Assembly (NCBI GenBank): GCA_027621405.1 | Contig: JAQCBT010000026.1 | Location: 1-36,829 of the forward strand | Length of the DNA stretch: 36,829 nt | Origin: Pseudomonadota bacterium | GTDB taxonomy: Bacteria; Pseudomonadota; Gammaproteobacteria; Pseudomonadales; Pseudohongiellaceae | Direction of reading: 5' to 3' | In this document: piece by piece, positions 25,867 to 33,469 of the stretch | How positions within the stretch are numbered: position 1 is the first letter of the stretch | Layout: the number at the start of each line of letters is the position of its first letter | Notes under the pieces: model-generated | What the model was told of the DNA's origin: nothing | The model's input: only the letters and a program-made list of their open reading frames with translations | The model's database searches: none | Program-made: the position numbers and the translations under genes

Positions 25867-26691
25867 ATGGAATCTGCTCAGGAGTTTAGTGTCAGTGAGC
25901 TGTTCTCGGTCGAGGGGAAAACTATCCTGGTGACAGGAGGAACCTCGGGTCTGGGGCTGCAGATGGCTACCGGGTTCCTACAGAATGGTGCCCGGGTTGT
26001 GATTGCATCACGCAAGCAGGCGAATTGCGACGCCGCGCTGGAATCGCTGTCCGCACTCGGAGAGGTTCATGCCCTCGCGGCCGATGTCACGAGTGCTGCA
26101 GGTCGGTCGAGCCTCGTGGATTTCACCACTGAGAAATTTGGTCAGCTTGATGTTCTGGTCAACAATGCCGGCACCAACTACGCGGCCCAGATCGAAGACT
26201 ATTCAGATGAGGCATTCGAGAAAGTTATCAACACCAATGTCTCGGCTGTGTTTTCTCTCACCAGGGATCTCACTCCATTGTTGAGCAAGGCGGCAACGGC
26301 GGAGTCTACTGCCCGGGTAATCAATATTGGATCCATGGACGGTATTCACGTTCCCGTCGTACAGCGCATACCCACGTTTGCCTATTCGGCAAGTAAGGCA
26401 TCCCTGCATCACCTGACGAAGACCCTGGCCATTCACCTGGCCTCGAAACATATTGTCGTGAACGCAGTGGCTCCCGGCTTCTTCGCCAGCAAGATGACCG
26501 ACTATGTATTCGACCACTATTTGGAAGATATCGAAGCAGACTGTCCGCTGAAGCGGGTAGGTCAGCCCGCCGAAATTGTTGGTATCGTGGTCTACCTGGC
26601 GTCACGGGCAGGAGCCTATACCAATGGTACCGTGATTCCGGTGGATGGCGGTTGCAGTATTTCGAAGGGCCATCGTGACTGGTTGGACTAG
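25867..26691 (+). CDS. Short-chain dehydrogenase/reductase (SDR)
   Basis: Classical SDR of 274 residues, cytoplasmic. Cofactor motif TGGTSGLG (23-30), structural NNAG in VLVNNAGTNYA, catalytic Ser in INIGSMDG and the pair Tyr173/Lys177 in YSASK. AVAPGFFASKMT and GTVIPVDGGCSISKGH close the fold. An Arg in VIASRKQ after the second strand suggests NADP preference. It resembles RhlG- and gluconate-5-dehydrogenase-like members. It is followed 13 bp later by a secreted protein and a DUF6152 protein, an arrangement that suggests a shared but undefined pathway. Substrate unknown. Confidence 0.92.
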   Translation: MESAQEFSVSELFSVEGKTILVTGGTSGLGLQMATGFLQNGARVVIASRKQANCDAALESLSALGEVHALAADVTSAAGRSSLVDFTTEKFGQLDVLVNNAGTNYAAQIEDYSDEAFEKVINTNVSAVFSLTRDLTPLLSKAATAESTARVINIGSMDGIHVPVVQRIPTFAYSASKASLHHLTKTLAIHLASKHIVVNAVAPGFFASKMTDYVFDHYLEDIEADCPLKRVGQPAEIVGIVVYLASRAGAYTNGTVIPVDGGCSISKGHRDWLD

Positions 26692-26704
26692 AGAGAAAAT
26701 AATA

Positions 26705-27412
26705 ATGCTTCGAACAGGATTAGTTGGGCTATTGCTTGCATCAGGTCTGCTTGCAATGGCACCAAAATCGGCGACAGCCGCAGGTAATGAAGGAATTGCA
26801 GGCCTCGATGGTGTCTGGATGCTGAACATGCCGGACAGTGAGAGTGAGATTGTGTTCACCGAAGAGGGGGCGCGAGTGAGCAGTGAGTACGACTTGCTCA
26901 GTGACGATCCCAGTCTCTACTGCACGCCAGCCAGTGTTGCGCGCATATGGGGAAACCCGAATTCACGCATAAAGATTGAGCAGTTGGCCAGCGAAGTCCG
27001 AATCAGCTATGAGTTGTTCGATTTGCGTCGTGTGATTCCACTGGGCGACACATCTTCAATGCCTGACTCCCCCAGCACAAGAAATCTGGACGGTACAGAG
27101 TTCCCGGAGATGGGCTCTTCGATCGCCCACTACGAGGAGGACACGCTCGTCATAGAGTCAGCTAAGCATGTGCCGGGCTATATCCGTACGTCCCGGGGCA
27201 TTCCGCAGGGGACTGCAACAATCGCCTATGAAGCCCTGCGCGTTGAGAACGACACCTTGTACATCACCCATACCTATATCGATGAAGAGCTGTACAAGAA
27301 GCCGTTCGTCCTGAATTACAACTTTCGTCGCCTCGACGCCGAAGACGTGGATATCTACAATTGTACCGATGCCGACTATGACTGGTTTCTCGAGTTAAAC
27401 GAGGACAACTGA
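26705..27412 (+). CDS. Secreted protein of the DUF6152-associated family, function unknown
   Basis: Protein of 235 residues from the ATG at 26705, which gives a signal peptide (MLRTGLVGLLLASGLLAMAPKSATAAG); the frame also runs back into the SDR gene. The body follows a pattern common in secreted environmental-bacterial proteins: a Cys-Pro start (YCTPAS), IEQLASEVRISYELFDLRRVIPL, then a GSSIAHYEEDTLVIES segment equivalent to the family's G-S-x-G-x-(W/Y)-E-x-D-T-L-V, and LYITHTYIDEELYKKPF. Here the usual Trp is Tyr and the usual DGR is replaced. A single late Cys (YNCTDAD) could pair with the early one. These proteins are repeatedly encoded beside DUF6152 genes, as here with a 2-bp gap. Function unknown. 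Confidence 0.82.
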   Translation: MLRTGLVGLLLASGLLAMAPKSATAAGNEGIAGLDGVWMLNMPDSESEIVFTEEGARVSSEYDLLSDDPSLYCTPASVARIWGNPNSRIKIEQLASEVRISYELFDLRRVIPLGDTSSMPDSPSTRNLDGTEFPEMGSSIAHYEEDTLVIESAKHVPGYIRTSRGIPQGTATIAYEALRVENDTLYITHTYIDEELYKKPFVLNYNFRRLDAEDVDIYNCTDADYDWFLELNEDN

Positions 27413-27414
27413 CG

Positions 27415-27795
27415 ATGAATATAATAAAAACAATTTCGATCGCAGCTTTCTTGCTGTTTACACCATTGCCTGGCCTCTCACATCACTCCACCAATGCCAA
27501 TTTCACCCAGGAGATCATTTCCGTTGAAGGGGTCATCGAACGTGTACGCTTCGTAAACCCCCATGCTTCGGTTCTTATCAAGCATACCGATGCCGAAGGC
27601 AAGGAGACTTACTGGCTCATCGAGTCTGGTGCCCGTACTACCCTGGAGCGCCAGGGTGTAACTCTCGAGCATCTGGAAATTGGATCAAAGATCACCGCTA
27701 CTGGCAGGAAGGGGCGTCGCGAAAACACCATGTACCTGCAGAAGATAATCTATGAAGACGGCACCGAGTTCATTCCCCAGCCTGAATTGAACTGA
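27415..27795 (+). CDS. DUF6152 family secreted protein
   Basis: Small secreted protein of 126 residues. Signal peptide MNIIKTISIAAFLLFTPLPGLS is followed by the HHS motif typical of the family (HHSTNANF), the start of a predicted small beta barrel: VEGVIERVRFVNPHASVLIKHTDAEGKETYWLIES, then LERQGVTLEHLEIGSKITATGRKGRREN. The family is probably OB-fold-like and has no established activity. It starts 2 bp after the previous stop, so translation is coupled. Confidence 0.87.
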   Translation: MNIIKTISIAAFLLFTPLPGLSHHSTNANFTQEIISVEGVIERVRFVNPHASVLIKHTDAEGKETYWLIESGARTTLERQGVTLEHLEIGSKITATGRKGRRENTMYLQKIIYEDGTEFIPQPELN

Positions 27796-27824
27796 GTATT
27801 AGCGTCAGCTAGTCGAGGGGTGAG

Positions 27825-28544
27825 CTACAGGCTTACTTTGCCGCGGTTTATCTCATCGCGAAACCTGGCATTACATTCCGGGCAATAGCCATGGGAAAAC
27901 TGGGCCTCGCTTCGCAACTGGATATAGCGTTCCATTTCATTCCATTCGCCCACTTCGTCGCGAATCTTCTTACAGCTGGCACAGATTGGAACCAGACCAC
28001 GAAGAACCTTCACTTCCTGCTCCAACTGGAATCGATCCCTTATCTGCCCCTTGTGCCAACGTATGAACAGCGAGCCGAGAAACACCAGTACCGCAAGCCC
28101 CAGCAGCACTAGTGCCACTGACTGCCAAGGAAAAAACGAGGCCAGGGCGGGGATCCAGATAAAGGAAAGCGCAGTCGAGGTAGCCACATACCAGGTCACG
28201 GACAGGAACGCAGCGCTGGAGATGCTTAGAAGCAGAAGCGGTTGGGACACAAAGTTTGTGTCACCCGTGATAAGTTGGGTGGCGATACTCTTCAGCATCA
28301 TACAGAGTAGTAGTAAGGCAAGAAGAGGGTGTGCCCATGAGGAAGGAATTAACTGTTTCTGGCTCATCAGGCCAATGCCTGCGAAGACCAGCAGGACAGC
28401 TGCGTCTATACCGAGCAGCATCGAGCTGCTATCGGTGTGATTAAAGTCTCGCGCTAGCAGAGCCAGAATCAAAATCGTCCCAACCAGGGATGAAATGGTC
28501 AGGCCGTGATACAAGCGTTTTTGTAGATATTCCTCAAAGTCCAT
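27825..28544 (-). CDS. Membrane protein with C-terminal CxxC...CxxC (zinc-ribbon-like) domain
   Basis: Protein of 239 residues with about six hydrophobic segments (near 15-30, 42-60, 70-92, 100-118, 120-140, 143-162). A short helical linker (RFQLEQEVKVLRGLVP) leads into a soluble C-terminal domain, about 185-239: ICASCKKIRDEVGEWNEMERYIQLRSEAQFSHGYCPEC. The two CxxC pairs predict a zinc or other metal site. The same cysteine cassette is often found at the end of response-regulator or sensor proteins after a coiled coil, where its role is not established. Here it is fused to a plain membrane region with no kinase or receiver domain. Its stop is 29 bp from the convergent DUF6152 stop. Confidence 0.82.
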   Translation of the reverse strand: MDFEEYLQKRLYHGLTISSLVGTILILALLARDFNHTDSSSMLLGIDAAVLLVFAGIGLMSQKQLIPSSWAHPLLALLLLCMMLKSIATQLITGDTNFVSQPLLLLSISSAAFLSVTWYVATSTALSFIWIPALASFFPWQSVALVLLGLAVLVFLGSLFIRWHKGQIRDRFQLEQEVKVLRGLVPICASCKKIRDEVGEWNEMERYIQLRSEAQFSHGYCPECNARFRDEINRGKVSL

Positions 28545-28574
28545 CTGCGACTTTCATCCCTGAAATAATTTTGC

Positions 28575-29087
28575 TCAGCCAAGATAGCCATGTTGAGCCA
28601 ACTGTACCGAGATGCCATCCGGATCATTAAAGTATAGTTGGTCGCCACCGCTGGTGCGATTGGCGGGATCGCGGTTGACCCTGGCCTGTATCCCATGGAT
28701 CTCCAGTTTTGCTGCCAATGCATCCGCATCATAGTTGTCGACCCCAATACACATATGGTGCATGCGTCCGGGGTCGCCCAGCTCATACAAGCCGAGGAAA
28801 CTCTCCTGGCCCAGCCCCATATTCAGACCGCCATTGGCAGGTCGGCTGATGATTTCCATGCCTAGTACCCTGTTATAGAAATCGGCCGATCTGGAAACAT
28901 CGGCCACTGACAAGGAGACATGATTCATGGAGCGGCCAATTGCCACCGGCTCCGGACTTTCTTGCGCCATCGCCTGTGGAGCCATGCTTGCTGCGCCGCT
29001 GGCGGCGAGCAGCGTGGCTACAAACTCCCGTCGACTCAACTTCTTGTTTTCATAACTGTCGAACAGTTCATCGATAATCGTACTCAT
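28575..29087 (-). CDS. VOC-family (glyoxalase-like) protein with Tat signal
   Basis: Protein of 170 residues from the ATG at 29087; the frame opens earlier (29150) but this start best fits. A long N-region ends in LSRREFVATLLAASGAASMAPQAMA, a twin-arginine signal, so the protein should be exported folded. The mature part is a VOC domain: SMNHVSLSVADVSRSADFYNRVLGMEI, LGQESFLGLYEL, GRMHHMCIGVDNYD and DQLYFNDPDGISVQLAQHGYLG. His and Glu/Gln positions of the fold could hold a metal. VOC proteins include dioxygenases, isomerases and antibiotic-binding proteins; periplasmic Tat-exported ones are less usual. It is divergent from the amidohydrolase gene. Confidence 0.85.
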   Translation of the reverse strand: MSTIIDELFDSYENKKLSRREFVATLLAASGAASMAPQAMAQESPEPVAIGRSMNHVSLSVADVSRSADFYNRVLGMEIISRPANGGLNMGLGQESFLGLYELGDPGRMHHMCIGVDNYDADALAAKLEIHGIQARVNRDPANRTSGGDQLYFNDPDGISVQLAQHGYLG

Positions 29088-29454
29088 GGTCTGTAGCCTC
29101 AGGGGGTTGGTTTCAGAAGAAATCTTATAGCGGGAGTCGTAGACTGGCAATTAGTATGCCTCGAATCCTGGAACCTGGTTTGTTTATTGCTGGTGGGACC
29201 ACGCTCAGTCTTGTTCTTCTGGCTGCTGACAGCAGAATGTTGAAAACGACTCCCTCAAATGACTAAACAAAGTAGTAGAGATTAGCGGGGATTGCTAATC
29301 ATCTGCTCAAATACAGTGTTGGCAGACTCACAGGCCAGGGCTCACAAACTCATCGCGTAGTGTGTCTGACAAGGCCCCGGTTTTCGAGTATAAAGAGGCA
29401 AGATCAGTAGAAGCGGTATTTCAGGGGCTTTATTTCGAGCTCAGGGGGGTTTCG
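29088..29454. other. Intergenic region (367 bp) between divergent VOC and amidohydrolase genes
   Basis: No gene is supported here; the amidohydrolase frame opens at 29362 with a GTG but has its convincing start at 29455. The region must contain promoters for both strands. The one clear element is the inverted repeat at 29280-29300. I could not find a confident minus-35/minus-10 pair. Confidence 0.6.
29280..29300. promoter_or_regulatory. Perfect inverted repeat, candidate operator
   Basis: GATTAGC (29280-29286) is mirrored by GCTAATC (29294-29300) around a 7-base spacer (GGGGATT). Size and dyad symmetry fit a dimeric repressor or activator site, about 155 bp upstream of the amidohydrolase start and 190 bp upstream of the VOC start. 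No regulator gene is nearby, so the partner is unknown. Confidence 0.45.
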
Positions 29455-30795
29455 ATGCGACTAGTACTATTATTGTTAAGTCTGGGATTTAGCGCCGCGC
29501 TCACGGCGCAAGTGACGACGGAGTGGAAGATCATCCACGCCGGTACTCTGCTGGCTGATGCCAGGGAGGCAGTAAGCTCGGAGCAGAGCATCATCATCAG
29601 GAACAATGTCATCGTTCAGATTCTGGATGGTTATGTCACCGCCGCCGATGCCAATATACCGTCGGGGGCGCGCGTCATCGATCTGCGTAACCAGTTTGTG
29701 ATGGCTGGACTAATCGATTCCCATACTCATATTCTCAGTCAACAGGAACCTAACCGCCGGGAGATCGCCGTCACGCGGACTCCCGAGTTCAGCACCCTGA
29801 TGGGCTATGAGTTCGGCATGCGCACCCTGCGCGCTGGTTTTACTTCCATTCGCAATGTCGGCGGTAGCCGCAACGCCATCTTCGCCTTGCGGGATGCCAT
29901 CAACCAGGGTGTGGTCATGGGACCGCGTATCCGTGCGGCAGGGCAGGGTATTACACCCACCGGTGGGCACGGTGATGGTGGCGGCTTTCGCGATGATGTC
30001 TTTCCCGAGCCCCATTCTGGTGTGTGCGATGGCGTAACCGAGTGCCGCAAGGCTGTGCGTACGCAGGTGAAATTTGGCGCCGACCATATCAAGTATGTGG
30101 CAACCGGTGGTGTGTTGAGTCAGACCGCTACGGGTACCGAGCAACAATTCACAGACGAAGAACAAATAGCCCTGGTACAAGCAGCTCATGCCATGGGCCG
30201 CAAGGTGGCAGCCCACGCACACGGCAAGGCAGGTATGATGGCAGCGCTGCATGCTGGCGTGGACTCAATCGAACATGGTTCCTATCTGGATGAAGAAGTG
30301 GCCGACCTGTTTGTCGCCACCGGTGCTTACCTGGTGCCTACTCTTATCGCCGGCCATACGGTAGAGCGCATCGCGACCGAGCGTCCCGATTTCTATATTC
30401 CGGCAGTCAGACAGAAGGCCCTGGAAGTTGGGCCTATCATGCGTAATGCGTTGCGAATCGCCTATGAGAAAGGGGTCAAGATTGCCTACGGTACCGATGC
30501 TGGTGTGAACGATCATGGTACCAATGCCTACGAGGCTGTGTTGATGAACCAGACCGGTGTGCCGGCACGGGACATCCTCATTTCGGCAACGGTTAACGCG
30601 GCCGATCTCATGGGAATCTATGATATTGCCGGTACCCTCGAGGCAGGAAAAGACGCCGATATCGTGGCCTACGATGATAATCCGTTGGAAGAGTTGGATA
30701 CCCTTTTGCATCCTGCCTTCGTGATGGCGCGCGGGACTGAAGTGGACCTCGATGTTCCGCTGCCACCGGATCTGTTTCCCTGGCCGGAGTTTTAG
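29455..30795 (+). CDS. Secreted amidohydrolase (imidazolonepropionase-like/Xaa-Pro dipeptidase type)
   Basis: Metal-dependent hydrolase of 446 residues from the ATG at 29455, preceded by a G-rich Shine-Dalgarno and giving a signal peptide (MRLVLLLLSLGFSAALTAQ). Amidohydrolase motifs run in order: HxH at 90-92 in IDSHTHIL, the lysine region FGADHIKYVATGG, AAHAHGKAGM, IEHGSY and the catalytic Asp in AYGTDAGVNDHG. C-terminal GTLEAGKDADIVAYDDNPLEEL is the usual composite-domain end. Secreted members cleave peptides or amides such as Xaa-Pro dipeptides and organophosphate- or lactone-like compounds; the actual substrate is unknown. The multicopper oxidase gene lies 57 bp downstream beyond a palindrome. 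Confidence 0.92.
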   Translation: MRLVLLLLSLGFSAALTAQVTTEWKIIHAGTLLADAREAVSSEQSIIIRNNVIVQILDGYVTAADANIPSGARVIDLRNQFVMAGLIDSHTHILSQQEPNRREIAVTRTPEFSTLMGYEFGMRTLRAGFTSIRNVGGSRNAIFALRDAINQGVVMGPRIRAAGQGITPTGGHGDGGGFRDDVFPEPHSGVCDGVTECRKAVRTQVKFGADHIKYVATGGVLSQTATGTEQQFTDEEQIALVQAAHAMGRKVAAHAHGKAGMMAALHAGVDSIEHGSYLDEEVADLFVATGAYLVPTLIAGHTVERIATERPDFYIPAVRQKALEVGPIMRNALRIAYEKGVKIAYGTDAGVNDHGTNAYEAVLMNQTGVPARDILISATVNAADLMGIYDIAGTLEAGKDADIVAYDDNPLEELDTLLHPAFVMARGTEVDLDVPLPPDLFPWPEF

Positions 30796-30813
30796 CACTC
30801 AGCAAAATGAATT

Positions 30814-30841
30814 GGAGCTACTGCCTGCAGGCAGTAGCTCC
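30814..30841. repeat. Perfect 28-bp palindrome between amidohydrolase and multicopper oxidase genes
   Basis: GGAGCTACTGCCTG (30814-30827) is followed at once by its exact reverse complement (30828-30841). In RNA it would form a 12-13 bp stem with a tiny loop. No T-tract follows, so it is a poor intrinsic terminator. It ends three bases before the GGGA (30844-30847) that serves as Shine-Dalgarno of the oxidase start at 30853, so it may act as an operator or modulate translation or mRNA processing. Confidence 0.75.
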
Positions 30842-30852
30842 TCGGGATCAAA

Positions 30853-32388
30853 ATGCTTAGCAGAAGACAGACATTGCGCTACCTGGGGATTGCAGCGGGA
30901 GGCATGCTTTTTAATGTTCCGCTCATCGGAAGAGGGCAGCAGTCGACATTCGAAACAGCGCTGAATATTCCAGATATGGCTAGCGGTTCTGTTGTAGAAG
31001 AGGCCAGGCAGTTCGATCTCACACTGCAGTCTGGTCGCACGGAACTCCTTCCTGGCCAGTTCGCTTCTACCTATGGCATCAACGGCAGCTACCTGGGTCC
31101 GACCTTGCGTCTCAATCGCTATGAGCTGAGTCGCTTCTCGGTGACCAACAACCTGGCAGAGGACTCAAGCCTGCACTGGCACGGATTCCATCTGCCCCCC
31201 ACGGAGGACGGCGGTCCGCACCAGCCCATCGCGCCCGGAACAACCTGGAATGCCCGCTTTCAGGTCGTGCAGTACGGTGGTACCTACTGGTATCACTCCC
31301 ACGTCATGCACAAGTCCGGCGAGCAAGTCTACAAAGGCCTCGCCGGCATGATCATTGTGGACGATGAGGAACATCCACAAGACCTGCCTTCTACCTACGG
31401 TGTCGATGACATTCCGCTGATCTTGCAGGACCGGCGCTTCGATGATGAAGGAGAGCTACGCTATCTCAATCGTTACCAGGACATCGTCATGGGAATGATG
31501 GGTGACACCATCCTGGTTAACGGGACATTCCAGCCGCAGTTTCGCCCGAGTACGCGACTGGTGCGCTTCCGGATCCTGAACGCGGCCAATGCGAGAACGT
31601 TTAACCTTGCCCTGAACGATGGCAGGCCCTTTCAGCAGATCGCCGGTGATGGAGGATTGTTGTCCAGTCCAGTCACGATGAATTCCTTGCAACTGGCACC
31701 GGCTGAACGCGCCGAAATAGTGGTGGCCTTCAATCCGGGAGATTCGACAGAACTGGTCAGCCTCGGTAGAGACATTCCGGCTTCGGCGCCGCCCGGCGCC
31801 ATGAATGAGATGCTGCGAATCATAAACAGTGAGCGCTTTCGCCTGTTGAGCCTGAATGCAGAATCCAGGCTTGCTGATAGTGGCACAGTTCCGGATTCAC
31901 TGGTGGCTATTTACAGGATTCCGGAGGCAGCAGCTACCAACACCCGACGTTTCAACCTGATGATGGGATCCGGCATGCGCAGTGGTGAGGACAGGGGGCC
32001 GGGCGATGGTCCGAGAAACGGAACCGGTGGTGGTTCAGGGGGAGGAAATTATTTTATTAACGGTCGGCAGATGGCCATCGACTACATCAACGAGAGAGTG
32101 ACGCTGAATACAACTGAAATCTGGGAGCTTCGAAATCGTTCTCCCATGATGCACCCCTTCCACATCCATAATGGCCAGTTCCAGTTGCTGGATCGCAATG
32201 GAACTCCACCACCGGACAACGAAATGGGGTGGAAAGATACAGTGCGAGTCGACTCGGGAGAAGTGGTACGGCTCATCATGCGTTTCACCGATTACACGGA
32301 TGAGAACAATCCGTATATGTACCATTGCCATATCCTCGAGCATGAGGATCGGGGGATGATGGGGCAGTTCGTGCTGGTGAACTCGTGA
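30853..32388 (+). CDS. Multicopper oxidase, Tat-exported (CueO/SufI-like)
   Basis: Three-cupredoxin-domain oxidase of 511 residues. Tat signal LSRRQTLRYLGIAAGGMLFN at the N-terminus. Copper motifs are complete: HWHGFH (108-113), YHSH (147-150), HPFHIH (434-439) and HCHILEHEDRGMM with type 1 ligands Cys492, His497 and likely Met502. The trinuclear and T1 sites are therefore intact, unlike SufI/FtsP, which lacks them. A Gly/Arg-rich low-complexity insert (about residues 375-397) precedes the third domain. Possible roles are Cu(I) detoxification, manganese or phenol oxidation. No other copper-resistance gene is adjacent. The transcript may be shared with the amidohydrolase, 57 bp upstream. Confidence 0.93.
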   Translation: MLSRRQTLRYLGIAAGGMLFNVPLIGRGQQSTFETALNIPDMASGSVVEEARQFDLTLQSGRTELLPGQFASTYGINGSYLGPTLRLNRYELSRFSVTNNLAEDSSLHWHGFHLPPTEDGGPHQPIAPGTTWNARFQVVQYGGTYWYHSHVMHKSGEQVYKGLAGMIIVDDEEHPQDLPSTYGVDDIPLILQDRRFDDEGELRYLNRYQDIVMGMMGDTILVNGTFQPQFRPSTRLVRFRILNAANARTFNLALNDGRPFQQIAGDGGLLSSPVTMNSLQLAPAERAEIVVAFNPGDSTELVSLGRDIPASAPPGAMNEMLRIINSERFRLLSLNAESRLADSGTVPDSLVAIYRIPEAAATNTRRFNLMMGSGMRSGEDRGPGDGPRNGTGGGSGGGNYFINGRQMAIDYINERVTLNTTEIWELRNRSPMMHPFHIHNGQFQLLDRNGTPPPDNEMGWKDTVRVDSGEVVRLIMRFTDYTDENNPYMYHCHILEHEDRGMMGQFVLVNS

Positions 32389-32588
32389 ACAAGTCACTCA
32401 AATACTGAGCTGCCAGAGACCGCGATGCGCCAGCCGACAGTAACGATTCGTTCACAATCGTCCTGTGGACGATTCTGGCTGTTCGCGAACTCGTTGCCCA
32501 CTTCTCGCTTTGCACAGCCCTTCATTCGCGGCTTCTACAGAAGCAAACCCTGAAGTTTCTTCGATGCTTTTATCTACCACCAAATTAA

Positions 32589-32679
32589 GCCCCTGGCCGG
32601 GGCAGCTAGTTGGGAAGGATCAAAATTGGCGGACCGGAGGGGAGCCAATTCTGAGTAACTGGCTGCCCCGGTCAGGGGC
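32589..32679. repeat. Nested imperfect inverted repeat (91 bp)
   Basis: Outer arms of 23 bases (32589-32611 and 32657-32679) are reverse complements with two mismatches. Inside them AATTGGC (32624-32630) is mirrored by GCCAATT (32644-32650). The whole would fold into a long stem with an inner hairpin. The right arm's AGGGGCG can alternatively pair with CGCCCCT at 32691-32697, giving two mutually exclusive folds. Confidence 0.7.
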
Positions 32680-32693
32680 GGATAGAGACTCGC

Positions 32694-32757
32694 CCCTCAA
32701 GATAGAATCAACAACGATGCAGGGCCAAAAAGAACTCAACCCTCAAGATAGAATCAA
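32694..32757. repeat. 18-bp direct repeat, two copies
   Basis: CCCTCAAGATAGAATCAA is found at 32694-32711 and again, identical, at 32740-32757 (46 bp apart). It adjoins the inverted repeat on its right. It could mark a duplication at the end of a mobile repeat or a pair of protein-binding sites. Two copies are too few to call an array. Confidence 0.8.
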
Positions 32758-32813
32758 AAGCAGGATTGGTTGCCTCTCAGTAGCTTCGATTCCAGGGCCT
32801 GGCTTGTCAGGCG

Positions 32814-33326
32814 TTAAGACTCGCGGGGTCGCCAGAAGAAAACTTTCCAATCACGCAGCAGTTCAGAGCCTTCATAAAGTGCTTCGTCCAGAGTGCGCCC
32901 AGACTTGGCCGCCCACTTGCCCATCATGCGCAGTCGCTCCTGCTCATTGGTAATGGCAAAGGCTTCCATGGCGAAGGTCTGGTCACCGATACGCAGCCAG
33001 CCATCGCCGCCGCGGTCATACACCCGCTGCTCCCAGTAACCGCCATCGGGACGCGTTGCCGTGATGATGCCATCTTCCTCGGCAACCCAGGACAGGTAGA
33101 AAGAGAAGGGAGGGAATCCCGCCTGCTTCATGATGAGCGGGCCCTGAACGGCACCTTCCAGCACAGAAAAGTCATCCAGCGGCGGAGTCAGTGTGCCACC
33201 GATAATGAATCCGGGAGTGCGGCCCAGTCCCTGGTTACTGAGGTAGGGTGCGGTGAAGATCCAGCCGAACAGCACGACGCTCAGCAGTATGCCAACGCCA
33301 ATAGTGGCCTTTTGCTTGGTATTCAT
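32814..33326 (-). CDS. Membrane-anchored protein of unknown function
   Basis: Protein of 170 residues with a GGGAGAG Shine-Dalgarno just before the ATG. One N-terminal hydrophobic segment (about 8-28, ATIGVGILLSVVLFGWIFTAP) anchors it; the rest should face the periplasm. The globular part includes GFIIGGTLTPPLDDFSVLEGAVQGPLIMKQAGFPPFSFYLSW and ends FFWRPRES. The Pro/Phe-rich first half looks like a small beta domain; the second half is helical and charged. I do not recognise the family. It sits between the repeat-rich region and the aquaporin gene, 143 bp from the latter. Confidence 0.72.
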   Translation of the reverse strand: MNTKQKATIGVGILLSVVLFGWIFTAPYLSNQGLGRTPGFIIGGTLTPPLDDFSVLEGAVQGPLIMKQAGFPPFSFYLSWVAEEDGIITATRPDGGYWEQRVYDRGGDGWLRIGDQTFAMEAFAITNEQERLRMMGKWAAKSGRTLDEALYEGSELLRDWKVFFWRPRES

Positions 33327-33469
33327 TGTTGCTCTCCCGATTGCCTTTGCGCTGATACTTTGACTAGCGCTTGTTATTGGTTATGTCTCGGACTTGTTGC
33401 TCGTTCGCCGAGTGTACGCGATTCGGCAGGCTAGCCCAATAGCGCCGTGCATGACCAGCTATGTCTTCC

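Larger units (their letters stand above)
32389..32813. other. Repeat-rich noncoding region (425 bp)
   Basis: No convincing gene lies between the convergent multicopper oxidase and the gene at 32814. It is unusually structured: a stem AATCGTCC-TGT-GGACGATT at 32456-32474, the palindrome GTTCGCGAAC at 32481-32490, a nested long inverted repeat at 32589-32679, a further AGGGGCG/CGCCCCT hairpin (32674-32680 with 32691-32697), and an 18-bp direct repeat (32694-32711 and 32740-32757). It looks like a small non-autonomous repeat element or a structured RNA locus. Confidence 0.6.

Noticed and set aside
32456..32474. Terminator for the multicopper oxidase
   Set aside because: The 8-bp stem AATCGTCC/GGACGATT is real but is not followed by a T-run, so it is listed only as part of the structured region.
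32589..32679. Integron attC site
   Set aside because: The attC order RYYYAAC...GTTRRRY is not met on either strand (GTT precedes AAC), and there is no integrase or cassette nearby.
32694..32757. CRISPR array
   Set aside because: Only two 18-bp copies with a 28-bp gap, no further repeats and no cas genes.
32465..32953. Plus-strand frame of 162 codons in the repeat-rich region
   Set aside because: It runs through inverted and direct repeats and into the antisense of the gene at 32814-33326, with no Shine-Dalgarno or domain.
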